Assembly: GCF_001730315.1 (NCBI RefSeq)
Contig: NZ_MIKC01000012.1
Coordinates: 231,591-295,590 of the forward strand
Direction of reading: 5' to 3'
DNA length: 64,000 bases
DNA from: Enterococcus ureilyticus
GTDB taxonomy: Bacteria > Bacillota > Bacilli > Lactobacillales > Enterococcaceae
In this document: one piece after another, positions 17,906 to 27,316 of the stretch
Numbering within the stretch: the first letter of the stretch is position 1
How the letters are laid out: each line of letters begins with the position of its first letter
The notes under the pieces: generated by a model
Seen by the model: the letters and a program-made list of their open reading frames with translations, nothing else
Told to the model about the DNA's origin: nothing
The model's database searches: none
Position numbers and translations under genes: made by a program

Positions 17906-18241
17906 ATGTATATAGTCACAAATACGATCCAAACAGAAACAGCTCATTCTCAAAGAATTATTCAACAGTTTACAGCCGCTCATACAAAGGAAAGCATGGA
18001 GGCAGTCAATGGATTCTTAAATTTTCAATTAATGCACCGTACATTGCCTCATGATCCAGAAATAACCGAGCTTGTTGTTTTAAGCCGTTGGAGCTCAAAA
18101 GAGCATCAAAAAAATTGGGTACAAAGCCAGTCGTTTAAAAATATGCATCAAAGAAAGGAACCAAAACAGGATGTAGCTGAAGAAAAGAAACGTTCTGGGA
18201 TTATTTCAAGTACGATCGCTGAATACGAAGTATTGACATAG
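17906..18241 (+). CDS. IsdG-type haem-degrading monooxygenase (ABM fold)
   Basis: A 111-residue single ferredoxin-like ABM domain. The IsdG catalytic triad is present by position: Asn6 (MYIVTN), Trp71 (EHQKNW) and His81 (SFKNMH), with the same ten-residue Trp-His spacing as S. aureus IsdG. The NGF block and RWSSKE loop also match. Such enzymes cleave haem to release iron in the cytosol. It is the last gene of the Fur-box operon, preceded by TGGAGG and followed by a terminator, which strongly colours the transporter as a haem importer. Confidence 0.82.
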   Translation: MYIVTNTIQTETAHSQRIIQQFTAAHTKESMEAVNGFLNFQLMHRTLPHDPEITELVVLSRWSSKEHQKNWVQSQSFKNMHQRKEPKQDVAEEKKRSGIISSTIAEYEVLT

Positions 18242-18248
18242 TTTAATC

Positions 18249-18297
18249 AAGAAGAAGATTTCTGTCTAGCATAATAGATAGGAATCTTCTTCTTATT
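18249..18297 (+). terminator. Rho-independent terminator after the ECF/IsdG operon
   Basis: AAGAAGAAGATT pairs with AATCTTCTTCTT, extended by CTGTCTA/TAGATAG inside. T-rich sequence follows. Confidence 0.85.
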
Positions 18298-18367
18298 TAG
18301 TATGACAAACAAAAGAAAATAAAGTGGAAAAAGGAAGTTGCCAAAAAGAAAATCGGCGTATTTTTTT

Positions 18368-18433
18368 GGTAATATTTTCATGATATTTCTAGATTCAAGA
18401 AAATACTTGAAAATATTACCGAAATCGTTTTCT
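18368..18433 (+). promoter_or_regulatory. Operator region of the mannoside operon: inverted repeat plus cre-like site
   Basis: GGTAATATTTTCA (18368-18380) and TGAAAATATTACC (18408-18420) form a perfect 13-base inverted repeat separated by 27 bases, a candidate site for the RpiR regulator at 22749. Directly after it, CGAAATCGTTTTCT (18420-18433) resembles a CcpA cre site. A TATATT at 18451 may be the -10. Repression by glucose and release by a mannoside phosphate would fit. Confidence 0.5.
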
Positions 18434-18485
18434 TTTCAAACAATCCAGAGTATATTTAATGAGAAGTGAGATGAAAGGAGAAAAG

Positions 18486-21119
18486 ATGATGAAGAAGGTA
18501 CACATCGTCGCTCACACCCATTGGGATCGTGAGTGGTATTTTAGTGATAATGAAGCATTTATTCAATTTTCTTACCATATGGATGAGGTGATTTACGCAT
18601 TAGAAAATAAGGAACTCGACTACTATTATTTGGATGGGCAATTAAGTATTCTAGATGACTATCTAAAAGTATATCCAAATCAAGAAGCAACACTTAAAAA
18701 ATTAGTGGAAGTAAACAAACTATTTATTGGACCTTGGTATACGCAGATGGATGAATTTGTAGTAGCCGGTGAATCAGTTGTAAAAAATTTGCAAATCGGC
18801 ATTGAAATGTCAAAACGTTTGGGTGGCCATACTTCATTAGGGTATTTACCAGATTCATTTGGTCAAGGGAAAGATATGCCTAAAATTTATAATGGTTTTG
18901 GCATTGAAGATGCTGTATTTTGGCGGGGGATGCCAAACGAAGTTACAAAAAGTCGAGAATTCTATTGGACAGCCGAAGATGGTTCAAAAGTATTGACGAT
19001 CAATATTCGCAATGGCTACTATGCAGGAGTAGCACTTGTTGAAGGTGAGCTGTACCAGAAAAAAGAGATCCTTGATATTGTCTCACAAGATAGCGCAACA
19101 GATGTAGTGACATTACCAGTGGGTGGAGATCAGCGAGCGGTCGATCGAAACCTAAAAGAGATTATTCAAGAAGTGAACGAGCAATTTGGAAAAGAATATA
19201 CCATTGAAGAAAGCAATTATCCTCATATTTTTAATTTATTAAGAAAACAAACCAAAAATTTACCGACTGTTCAAGGTGAATTTATGAGTGGTAGCGTTTC
19301 AAAAATTCACCGCTCTATTTATTCATCAAGATATGACTTGAAACAGTTAAATGATAAGGTCGAAAACCGTTTGATTTTTCAGTTAGAACCATTGATGCTG
19401 ATGGCGGATGATTTAGGGATTCCGTTTAAACGAGAATTGCTGGATTACATTTGGAAACTATTATTAAAAAATCATGCTCACGATAGTATTGGCGGTTGTA
19501 ATACGGACAAAACAAACGAAATGATTTTAGCTAGATACAAAGAAGCAGATCAGCTGTCATACTCAACAGTTGACTATCTCGTACGGAAAATTTCTGAATC
19601 AATAGCTGAAATTAAACCAAATGATTTGATTCTCTTTAATACTTTGCCATATAAAAGATGCGATCCTTATATAGTTGAAGTGAGTACAAAATTGAAACAT
19701 ATCAAATTATTTGATGACAATCATCAAGAATTAGAGCATCAAATTTTATCATCAGAAAAAGTTTATGCAGGTGAAGTCAGACGTTTAGAACGTGACTATG
19801 ATGAAGCAAAATACTACTATATCCATAAAATTAGTTTCATAAAGGAAACAGATCCATTAGCATACACAATCGTTACAATAGAAGAGCAAGCTGAACTGGT
19901 TCATAATAAAATGATAACCAATGAGCGAGCGGTTGTCGAAAATGAAGCGTACAAACTTTCTTTTTCAGACGGACAGTTCTGTATTTTAGATAAAAGACAA
20001 GAAAAAACATATGAAAATTGCCTGTATGTGGAAGAATCTGGTGATGAAGGGGATACTTATGATTATTCACCAGCCTACCATGATAAAGTTCATCATTTAA
20101 ACTTTGATACGAGTAACGTTGTTGTTCAGACAGGGCCATTTCTTTCAACTATGACTTTAAAAGGTAGCTGGTCCTTGCCGAAAGATTTACAATCTAGAAA
20201 AGAAGAGCAATTAAACGCTAAAGTCAACTATACCTTTGTTGTGACCTTAAGTAAAGAATCAAAACGTATTGATATGAAATTGAAAATCGATAATCAAGTG
20301 TTGGACCACCGGATGCGTTTAGTTGTGAAAACACCAGTAAAAAGTCAAGTCAGTTATGCGGATACGTTATTTGGAATCGTAGAAAGAAAGAATCAAGACC
20401 CACATATCCATGATTGGAAAAAGCTTGGTTGGAAAGAAGAACCAACAGAAATCTATCCAATGATTCACTATTCAACTATTCATGATGCAACGACTAGTTG
20501 GACGATTTTAAGTAGAGGAATCAAAGAATATCAAGTAATTGATAGTGATTTATATATTACTTTATTCAGAGGTGTAGGATTCTTAGGCAGACCCGAATTG
20601 TTAAGGAGGCCAGGAGATGCTTCTGGGAATCAATACCGCTATATTCCAACGCCTGACAGTCAGCTGTTAGGTGAGTTAGAGATGGATATATCACTAATTA
20701 TTAGTGAAGTGTTTGACCCAGTGATGGTGCAAAAAGAATATCAGTTGTATTCAAACGAAAGTCCGTATTATCAAATCCAAACATTGAATCGTTTTACCAA
20801 TCCGATTCAATATTTCCAGAGTAATAAAGTAGACCAATTAAATGGATTGAACACGCTTATTGATTTAAGTGACTCAAATTTGGTATATAGTGCATTAGAA
20901 TTGAGTAGAGATCAAAAATGGGTCCAGATTCGTTTGTATAATCCATCGCTAGCGTCGAGTGTTGAAAACGAAAAAATAATGTTGAAAAATAAATCCAACA
21001 TCCATTTTGTTGATTTAAATGGTAATACAATTGAAACATTAGGAAAGCTGCATGAAATTCAATTAGGGAAATTTAAACCAGGTGAAATTAAAACAGTTGC
21101 AATAGAAAGAACGCAGTAG
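18486..21119 (+). CDS. Glycoside hydrolase family 38 alpha-mannosidase
   Basis: Large cytosolic alpha-mannosidase (about 877 residues) of the bacterial MngB-like type. The zinc site HTHWDREWY is at the very N-terminus. The nucleophile loop reads GYLPDSFGQ, and HAHDSIGGCNTD supplies further metal ligands. The C-terminal beta domains complete the usual length. AAAGGAG at 18474-18480 sets the start at ATG 18486 or the next codon. No signal peptide, so it acts on imported oligosaccharides. It is followed after 15 bases by the PTS EIIC gene. Confidence 0.93.
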   Translation: MMKKVHIVAHTHWDREWYFSDNEAFIQFSYHMDEVIYALENKELDYYYLDGQLSILDDYLKVYPNQEATLKKLVEVNKLFIGPWYTQMDEFVVAGESVVKNLQIGIEMSKRLGGHTSLGYLPDSFGQGKDMPKIYNGFGIEDAVFWRGMPNEVTKSREFYWTAEDGSKVLTINIRNGYYAGVALVEGELYQKKEILDIVSQDSATDVVTLPVGGDQRAVDRNLKEIIQEVNEQFGKEYTIEESNYPHIFNLLRKQTKNLPTVQGEFMSGSVSKIHRSIYSSRYDLKQLNDKVENRLIFQLEPLMLMADDLGIPFKRELLDYIWKLLLKNHAHDSIGGCNTDKTNEMILARYKEADQLSYSTVDYLVRKISESIAEIKPNDLILFNTLPYKRCDPYIVEVSTKLKHIKLFDDNHQELEHQILSSEKVYAGEVRRLERDYDEAKYYYIHKISFIKETDPLAYTIVTIEEQAELVHNKMITNERAVVENEAYKLSFSDGQFCILDKRQEKTYENCLYVEESGDEGDTYDYSPAYHDKVHHLNFDTSNVVVQTGPFLSTMTLKGSWSLPKDLQSRKEEQLNAKVNYTFVVTLSKESKRIDMKLKIDNQVLDHRMRLVVKTPVKSQVSYADTLFGIVERKNQDPHIHDWKKLGWKEEPTEIYPMIHYSTIHDATTSWTILSRGIKEYQVIDSDLYITLFRGVGFLGRPELLRRPGDASGNQYRYIPTPDSQLLGELEMDISLIISEVFDPVMVQKEYQLYSNESPYYQIQTLNRFTNPIQYFQSNKVDQLNGLNTLIDLSDSNLVYSALELSRDQKWVQIRLYNPSLASSVENEKIMLKNKSNIHFVDLNGNTIETLGKLHEIQLGKFKPGEIKTVAIERTQ

Positions 21120-21134
21120 AAAGGTCGAATTAAG

Positions 21135-22457
21135 ATGAAAATAAATATCGAAAAGATTCAAGATCCATTATTAAAAATTGCAAATAAAGTAGATAATAAC
21201 AGCGTTTTACAAGCAATTAAGAATGCATTTATTAGCAGTATTCCCTTTACTGTAGTTGGCTCATTTTCGAATTTGATCAAAATGCAGATTGATGCATTCT
21301 TTGGGGAAACGGCAATCGGTCAAACAGCTTCTGCAATATTCGGCAATGTTTATCTAGGAACACTGGGAATCGTCGCGTTATTGATTGTATTTTCTACTGC
21401 ATATAATTATGCAAAAGAGTTGATGAAAAAACATCCTGAGGCCAATATCAACCCGCTATTAGCAACGTTACTTGCCTTTGCAGCCTACTTTGTTATGGTA
21501 CCAAATAATGTGAACTTTGCAGATGATTCCGCTGAAATCGTTCAAGGTTATGCAAATAATTTCTTTAGTTATGAAGGAATGTTTACAGCTTTGATCGTCG
21601 GATTGCTAGCAGTTTTCTTATATTCAGTACTGGCAAAACACAAAATTGCCATCAAACTACCCGGAAATGTACCACCAAACGTGTTTGATTCCTTTTTTGC
21701 CTTAATTCCAATTTCGATAGTTTTATTGGTTTGTTCTATTTTGAAAGTTTTGATTGAAGCCTTTGATTTTAATTCCTTCATGGACATGGTTAGTCAATTA
21801 TTTGTGCAACCATTGACCTCAGTTGGAACAGGCTTGCCCGCAATTATTGTAGTTATTTTATTAGAGCAAATCTTGTGGTTCTTAGGACTTCATGGCTTTA
21901 ATATTGTGTGGGGCGTTGTGTCAGCATTATGGTTGCCGATCTTCTTAGAAAACGTGGCAAAATTTGCTGAAACAAAAAGTTTTGCGGACATTTCTGTTGC
22001 CCCGAACACAATGACAAATGTTTACGCAATGATTGGTGGATCAGGTGCAACATTTGGGTTGATTTTAGCCATTTTGATTTTCACACCAAAAACCTATAGT
22101 GGTCGTGAAGTAGCCAAACTTTCATTTATTCCTGGATTATTCGGAATCAATGAGCCAATTATTTTTGGCTTTCCAATCGTACTAAATCCATTGATGTTTA
22201 TACCATTTGTATTTGTACCAGTATTTAATGCAATTGTCGCATATATTGTAACCAAAATTGGTTGGGTCGTTCCGTTGGTCGTTCTAAATTCTGGAAATGA
22301 GCCGATATTTATCAGTACTTGGATTTTAGGTGCGTTCCATCTTAGTCCTGTAATTTTAACAGCCGTGTTAGTTGTACTGGATATTTTCATCTATGCACCA
22401 TTTGTACGGATGAATATGAAATTTGATGAAAGCCAATTACTTAACGCGCAAAATTAG
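21135..22457 (+). CDS. PTS EIIC permease, lactose/cellobiose family
   Basis: A 440-residue membrane transporter with about ten hydrophobic segments and the EIIC hallmark GINEPIIFGFPIVLNP near residue 335, plus GLHGFNIVWG. It imports and phosphorylates a beta-glycoside or oligosaccharide with EIIA and EIIB partners. No EIIA or EIIB gene lies in the window, so it must borrow them from elsewhere. Its place between two alpha-mannosidases suggests a mannose-containing di- or oligosaccharide. Confidence 0.9.
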   Translation: MKINIEKIQDPLLKIANKVDNNSVLQAIKNAFISSIPFTVVGSFSNLIKMQIDAFFGETAIGQTASAIFGNVYLGTLGIVALLIVFSTAYNYAKELMKKHPEANINPLLATLLAFAAYFVMVPNNVNFADDSAEIVQGYANNFFSYEGMFTALIVGLLAVFLYSVLAKHKIAIKLPGNVPPNVFDSFFALIPISIVLLVCSILKVLIEAFDFNSFMDMVSQLFVQPLTSVGTGLPAIIVVILLEQILWFLGLHGFNIVWGVVSALWLPIFLENVAKFAETKSFADISVAPNTMTNVYAMIGGSGATFGLILAILIFTPKTYSGREVAKLSFIPGLFGINEPIIFGFPIVLNPLMFIPFVFVPVFNAIVAYIVTKIGWVVPLVVLNSGNEPIFISTWILGAFHLSPVILTAVLVVLDIFIYAPFVRMNMKFDESQLLNAQN

Positions 22458-22479
22458 TTCTAGGTTTTGATCAAAAGGT

Positions 22480-22610
22480 GGAAACAAAAGCAGTTCCATC
22501 GGAAATAAGCTGAAATTATTGTGAAATAAAATGGGATACGAACGGATGCAGAATAGTATCTACTTGGTCATAGGAATTTGAAGAGCAATCAGTAGGAACC
22601 ATTCTACATC
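22480..22610. repeat. Decayed copy of the intergenic palindromic repeat seen at 57150-57320
   Basis: Most of the 290-base gap before the RpiR gene. It contains GGTGGAAACAAAAGC, GGAAATAAGCTGAAATT and AATTTGAAGAGCAAT. The last two match, in mixed orientation, arms of the element at 57150-57320, but the long stem is broken. It looks like a remnant of that repeat. The remaining bases up to 22732 show only AT-rich, promoter-like sequence. Confidence 0.5.
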
Positions 22611-22748
22611 AAAGCTAAAAATCCTACTTTTCTTGTCATTTTTGTTCTTTTCTGTTGATTTCTCGAAGTTAAATACTTTTGACCCAACCGTATTTTCAAT
22701 CCAAATATCTCTTATTTTGTTTCCAGATTGTGAAAGGAGGGCTTGATT

Positions 22749-23546
22749 ATGGAAAGTTATATTGAACTGATCATTCAAGCAAACGAAAAGAAATTTACGG
22801 ATGTTGAGCGGGTGATTGCGCACTATTTTCTTGATGGAAATAAGGAGCTGGGTATCCAAGAGCTTGCCCAAAAATTGAGTGTTTCCAATTCTTCGATTAC
22901 TCGCTTTTGTAAAAAAATTGGTTTAGCGAATTATAAAGAACTGATTTATTTGTATAAATATTCTAGTAAAGGAACTAAGAAGCAAACGGATTCAAGCATC
23001 AACTATGTAAATTTAAATTATTCTTTGCTTCTCAATGACATTATCGAGAAACTAGATAAGGAACAAGTGAAAAAAGCTGCGCTGATGATTGACAAAGGGC
23101 GAATCATTCATTACTGGGGCACGGGCTATAATGCTTTTTGTGGTGAAGATTTTCAGTTTAAATTTTCTCGTTTAGGTAAAATTGTTAATGTGATCAAAGA
23201 CGAGCATTCAATTGCAATGATGGCTCACGGCGTTCAATCAGGAGACCTTGTGATCATGTCCTCAATTTCTGGTGACAATGAAACGATTTTGGAGGCAATC
23301 AGAGTTGTTTCTGAAAAAAATGCCAAAGTAATCGTTATTACAGCGAATGAAAAAAGTCCGTATAAAAAGCTTTCTGAGGCATTTTGCTTAACTAGTTCCA
23401 TGGGGAAAAAAGATATGGGCGGGATTTCTCCACAAATTCCAGTGTTAACAGTAATCGATATTTTATATACTGAGATATTAGCGATGTATCATGAAGATAC
23501 AATCAAATCTTGGATAAAATCAGAAGTGATTTTAAAAGGAAAATAA
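22749..23546 (+). CDS. RpiR family transcriptional regulator of the mannoside cluster
   Basis: A 265-residue regulator. An N-terminal RpiR helix-turn-helix is present ([23 protein letters not shown], residues about 34-57 in two parts), followed by a SIS sugar-phosphate domain ([15 protein letters not shown]). ATG at 22749 is set by AAAGGAGGG seven bases upstream. It lies between the EIIC and GH125 genes, so it probably senses a phosphorylated mannoside and controls the cluster, perhaps through the inverted repeat at 18368-18420. Confidence 0.88.
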   Translation: MESYIELIIQANEKKFTDVERVIAHYFLDGNKELGIQELAQKLSVSNSSITRFCKKIGLANYKELIYLYKYSSKGTKKQTDSSINYVNLNYSLLLNDIIEKLDKEQVKKAALMIDKGRIIHYWGTGYNAFCGEDFQFKFSRLGKIVNVIKDEHSIAMMAHGVQSGDLVIMSSISGDNETILEAIRVVSEKNAKVIVITANEKSPYKKLSEAFCLTSSMGKKDMGGISPQIPVLTVIDILYTEILAMYHEDTIKSWIKSEVILKGK

Positions 23547-23560
23547 AGAGGAGCCTATTT

Positions 23561-24832
23561 ATGACGGTCAGTTATTCAAAAAAAATAATTAAAAATTTAA
23601 AAAAACAAGTCGCTGAGAAAGTTGACAATCCCAGATGGAGTGAAGTGTTCGCAAATTGTTTTGATAATACATTAGAGACAACTGTTAAAACAACCGCAGA
23701 TGATACATTTGTGATTACCGGAGACATTCCTGCTATGTGGTTAAGAGACTCGTCCGCACAGATCAAACCGTATCTCGCTATAGCCACTGAAGATGAACAG
23801 GTCAAACAATTGATTAGAGGATTAATTAACCGCCAAATCAAGTGTATTTTGATAGATCCTTATGCGAATGCTTTTAATGAATCGGAAAACGGGCATTGTT
23901 ATCATCACGATAGCACCGAAATGAACGGCTGGATTTGGGAACGAAAATACGAAGTAGATTCCTTGTGTTATCCTATTGAGCTTGCTTATTTATTATGGAA
24001 AAAGACGGGGGAAACAACCCATTTCACTAAAAACTTTAAACAAGCGGCTGAAACAATCATCAATGTTTTTAAAATAGAGCAGAATCATGAAAATTCAAGC
24101 TATCGCTTTGAACGATTCGGTGAAAGACCAGAAGATACTCTGTCTAATAATGGATTAGGCGAACCTTGTGGTTATACTGGTATGACGTGGTCTGGCTTTC
24201 GTCCTAGTGATGATAGTTGTACCTACCATTATCTTATCCCAGCCAATATGTTTGCGGTAGTTATCTTAGATTATCTGGCAGAGATTCTTGAGACAATGTA
24301 TAATGATGTTATTTTAGCTGAAAAGGCTAGACAATTAAAAAACGAAATTGAGCAGGGGATTATAGAATGGGGAGTTGTTGAATATCAAGGGAAAAAAGTT
24401 TATGCTTATGAGGTTGACGGTTTGGGTAATTATCTTTTAATGGATGATGCCAATGTCCCTAGTTTGTTAGCCGCACCATATTTAGGCTATTGTTCGATGG
24501 AGGACGAAGTTTATCTAAATACACGAGACTTGATTTTATCCGATACAAATCCCTACTACTTTGAAGGAAATAAGTTAAAGGGAATCGGAAGTGAGCATAC
24601 GCCAAAAAATTATGTTTGGCCGATTGCTTTATGTATTCAAGGGCTGACAACTGAAGATCAAACGGAAAAAGTCGAGCTTTTAAATACCTTAGTTCAAACT
24701 GATGCAGGTACGAATCATATGCACGAAGGGATCAATGTGAATGATCCTGCTCAATATACACGTGAATGGTTTTCTTGGGCAAATATGATGTTTTGTACGT
24801 TACTTTTAGATTATTTAAAAATAACCAACTAG
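23561..24832 (+). CDS. Glycoside hydrolase family 125 exo-alpha-1,6-mannosidase
   Basis: A 423-residue enzyme matching GH125 (metal-independent exo-alpha-1,6-mannosidases known from Streptococcus and Clostridium). Diagnostic blocks are [14 protein letters not shown] near residue 57, [34 protein letters not shown] with the probable acid Asp, and [20 protein letters not shown] near the end. ATG at 23561 has AAGAGGAG upstream. No signal peptide, so it works on imported glycan. It overlaps nothing but is only 11 bases from the GH1 gene. Confidence 0.92.
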   Translation: MTVSYSKKIIKNLKKQVAEKVDNPRWSEVFANCFDNTLETTVKTTADDTFVITGDIPAMWLRDSSAQIKPYLAIATEDEQVKQLIRGLINRQIKCILIDPYANAFNESENGHCYHHDSTEMNGWIWERKYEVDSLCYPIELAYLLWKKTGETTHFTKNFKQAAETIINVFKIEQNHENSSYRFERFGERPEDTLSNNGLGEPCGYTGMTWSGFRPSDDSCTYHYLIPANMFAVVILDYLAEILETMYNDVILAEKARQLKNEIEQGIIEWGVVEYQGKKVYAYEVDGLGNYLLMDDANVPSLLAAPYLGYCSMEDEVYLNTRDLILSDTNPYYFEGNKLKGIGSEHTPKNYVWPIALCIQGLTTEDQTEKVELLNTLVQTDAGTNHMHEGINVNDPAQYTREWFSWANMMFCTLLLDYLKITN

Positions 24833-24843
24833 GAGAAGAGAGA

Positions 24844-26217
24844 ATGAAAACATTTCCTAAAGATTTTTTGTGGGGCGCAGCTATATCCGCTCCACAATCA
24901 GAAGGCCATGGTTCTTTAAACGGAAAATCACCCTCAACTTGGGATAAGTGGTATGAAATGAATCCAGAAAAATTCTCGAAAAATCAAGGGCCTGAACATA
25001 CCTCAAATATGTATGAAACCTATTGTGAGGATGCCAAACGAATGAACGCTATTCACCTAAATTCTTTCAGAACGTCAATTGCTTGGACGCGATTATTGCC
25101 GGATGGTAAAACAGTGAATTCAGAAGCTGTTGCGTTTTACCGGAGCTATTTTAATGAGTTGCGTTCAAATGGTGTTAAACCAATCATTAACTTATTTCAT
25201 TTTGACATGCCTTGGTGGTTAATGAAAAAAGGGGGCTGGGAAGCGCGAGAATCAGTTGAAGCGTTTGCCTTTTATGCCAACACTTGCTTTGAATTATTTG
25301 GTGATTTAGTCGAACTGTGGACGACCTTTAATGAGCCGATGGTTCATGTTGAATGTGGCTATTTATATGGCTATCATTATCCAGCTATACATGATTTGAA
25401 AAAGGCCATTCAAGTAGGTTTTCATACGTTGATGGCGCATACTTTAGCGGTCAAATCATTTAAAGAAGGCAAATACTCTGGCCAAATTGGTATTATATTA
25501 AATGTTTCCCCCTGCTACCCAAAAAGTCAGAGCAAAGAAGATTTAGAAGCAGCTCAACTGGCTGATTTATTAAACACAAAAAGCTTTTTAGACCCAACAG
25601 TCTTAGGAACAATTCCTGAAAATTTGATTGAACTTTTAGCAGCGAATGAGTTACTGCCAAAAGTAGAAACAAACGATTTAAACACGATCAAAAAAAATAC
25701 TGTTGATTTTATTGGCATGAATTATTATCAACCTCGTCGGGTTCAAGCACCTACAAAAATCAATCAGCCTGCTCTTTCCCCGGCTGATTTTTATGAGCAT
25801 TACGATTGGTCAGGTAAAAAAATCAACCCCTATCGCGGGTGGGAAATTTATCCTGAGGCTTTATATGATGTGGCACTGATGATTAAAAATGAATATAAAA
25901 ATATTGCCTGGTATGTTTCTGAAAATGGCATGGGTGTGGCAGATGAAGAGCGATTCATGGACCAAACAGGAATGATTCAAGATGATTACCGAATTGAATT
26001 TATGCAAGAACATTTAGCGCAACTGCATAAAGGGATTGAAGCAGGAAGTAATTGTTTTGGTTATCATTCATGGACATTTATTGATTGTTGGTCTTGGCTG
26101 AACGGATATAAAAATCGTTATGGTTTTTACCGATTAGACTTGGAAAATGACCAACGTACTCTAAAACAGAGTGGACATTGGTTTAAAGAAGTGGTTGATC
26201 GAAATGGCCTAATTTGA
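24844..26217 (+). CDS. Glycoside hydrolase family 1 beta-glycosidase
   Basis: A 457-residue cytosolic GH1 enzyme. The N-terminal FPKDFLWGAAISAPQSEG, acid/base TFNEP and nucleophile SENGMG are all present. 6-phospho-beta-glycosidases bind phosphate with Ser, Lys and Tyr in a SWxNGYxKRYG block. Here the block reads SWLNGYKNRYG, so Ser and Tyr are kept but the usual Lys position holds Asn. The substrate may therefore differ from cellobiose phosphate. Given its partners, a beta-mannoside such as the Man-GlcNAc core is a reasonable guess. ATG at 24844 follows AGGAGAAGAG. Confidence 0.9.
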   Translation: MKTFPKDFLWGAAISAPQSEGHGSLNGKSPSTWDKWYEMNPEKFSKNQGPEHTSNMYETYCEDAKRMNAIHLNSFRTSIAWTRLLPDGKTVNSEAVAFYRSYFNELRSNGVKPIINLFHFDMPWWLMKKGGWEARESVEAFAFYANTCFELFGDLVELWTTFNEPMVHVECGYLYGYHYPAIHDLKKAIQVGFHTLMAHTLAVKSFKEGKYSGQIGIILNVSPCYPKSQSKEDLEAAQLADLLNTKSFLDPTVLGTIPENLIELLAANELLPKVETNDLNTIKKNTVDFIGMNYYQPRRVQAPTKINQPALSPADFYEHYDWSGKKINPYRGWEIYPEALYDVALMIKNEYKNIAWYVSENGMGVADEERFMDQTGMIQDDYRIEFMQEHLAQLHKGIEAGSNCFGYHSWTFIDCWSWLNGYKNRYGFYRLDLENDQRTLKQSGHWFKEVVDRNGLI

Positions 26218-26380
26218 TAAAGTGCTTGTATGTACATTAACTGGCATTATCTTTGGTATAGATGGAATTTAAGTGAATCACTTTTGCTTGATTATAAGTT
26301 TAGGACGGATTAAGTCTTGTGAAAAAATGATAGGAGTTGAGTGAAATGCAACGAAAAGTGATGCAACGAAGTAACAACTC

Positions 26381-26454
26381 GATACAGTTAGAGGGCTGAT
26401 AGAAACTGTATAGAGTAAGATGATTGCTATCAGGACAACCTTTATAACTGTATC
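26381..26454 (+). promoter_or_regulatory. Inverted and direct repeats in the gap before the methyltransferase
   Basis: GATACAGTTA (26381-26390) and TAACTGTATC (26445-26454) form a perfect 10-base inverted repeat, with a further AACTGTAT at 26404-26411. They sit in a 280-base gap and may be regulator sites or the arms of a leader hairpin. Nothing else gene-like was seen from 26218 to 26497. Confidence 0.35.
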
Positions 26455-26497
26455 CAACTTACAATGAAGAATTAGACAGTGTAAGGGAGAGTTAGTT

Positions 26498-27259
26498 ATG
26501 AACAATGAAGACTTAAAAAAATATTGGCAAACGATTGAGCAATTGCCATTTAATGGCTGGGATTTTTCTTATATGTGCAATCGTTGGCGTCAAGATGAAT
26601 TACCTTGGAGTTATTCAAGGCTTGTTCGTGAACACTTATCTAAGGAAATGGACTTATTAGATATGGGAACTGGTGGGGGAGAATTACTGCTGACATTTGA
26701 GCATCCGTATCATCAAACTACCGTAACCGAAGGCTGGCGGCCCAACTATCGTTTATTAAAAGAAACATTACAACCATTAGGCGCAAAAGTCGTATTTGTA
26801 GCGGAAGATGATCAATTGAAATTTCCAAAGGATTCTTTTGATATTGTCTTAAATAGTCATGAATCTTATGATTTGACTGAAGTGAGCAGAGTATTGAGGC
26901 CGGGCGGGTTATTTATTACACAGCAAGTTGGCGATCAAAATGGACGTGCCCTTTCACAAAAGCTATTCAACAATGTTCAACGACAACGGATTGACTGGTC
27001 TTTAGAAACAGCGAAAAAAGCGCTGCTAAAAGAAAATTTTGATATTTTGTTTGCTGCGGAATCTTTTCTAGCACAACATTTCCTAGATATGGAGGGACTC
27101 ATTTACTATATCAAAAGAATTCCATGGGAATACCCAAATTTTTCTGTAGAAACTCATTTTGAAGCGTTACTCGATAGACAAAAAGAATTATGTGAAAAAG
27201 GGTTCATTTCTAATCAGCAGCATCGGTTTATTTTAATTGGAAAATTAATGGATTTGTAG
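26498..27259 (+). CDS. Class I SAM-dependent methyltransferase
   Basis: A 253-residue soluble protein. Motif I is LLDMGTGGGELLLTF (residues about 52-66). DSFDIVLNSHESYDL and VLRPGGLFITQQVG give the post-motifs typical of UbiE/UPF0020-like small-molecule methyltransferases. AAGGGAGAG lies upstream of ATG. Substrate unknown. It stands alone, followed by a bidirectional terminator. Confidence 0.85.
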   Translation: MNNEDLKKYWQTIEQLPFNGWDFSYMCNRWRQDELPWSYSRLVREHLSKEMDLLDMGTGGGELLLTFEHPYHQTTVTEGWRPNYRLLKETLQPLGAKVVFVAEDDQLKFPKDSFDIVLNSHESYDLTEVSRVLRPGGLFITQQVGDQNGRALSQKLFNNVQRQRIDWSLETAKKALLKENFDILFAAESFLAQHFLDMEGLIYYIKRIPWEYPNFSVETHFEALLDRQKELCEKGFISNQQHRFILIGKLMDL

Positions 27260-27263
27260 AAAA

Positions 27264-27307
27264 AAAAGCGTGTGGTTCACCGAATACGAGTGGACCACAT
27301 GCTTTTA
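27264..27307. terminator. Bidirectional terminator between methyltransferase and uspA-like gene
   Basis: AAAAGCGTGTGGTTCAC pairs with GTGGACCACATGCTTTT with one G-T and one A-C type mismatch. A- and T-runs flank it, serving both convergent genes. Confidence 0.85.
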
Positions 27308-27316
27308 AAGCATTGA

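Noticed and set aside
21135..22457. Complete PTS operon
   Set aside because: Only EIIC is present. No EIIA or EIIB frame was found between 18300 and 27300.
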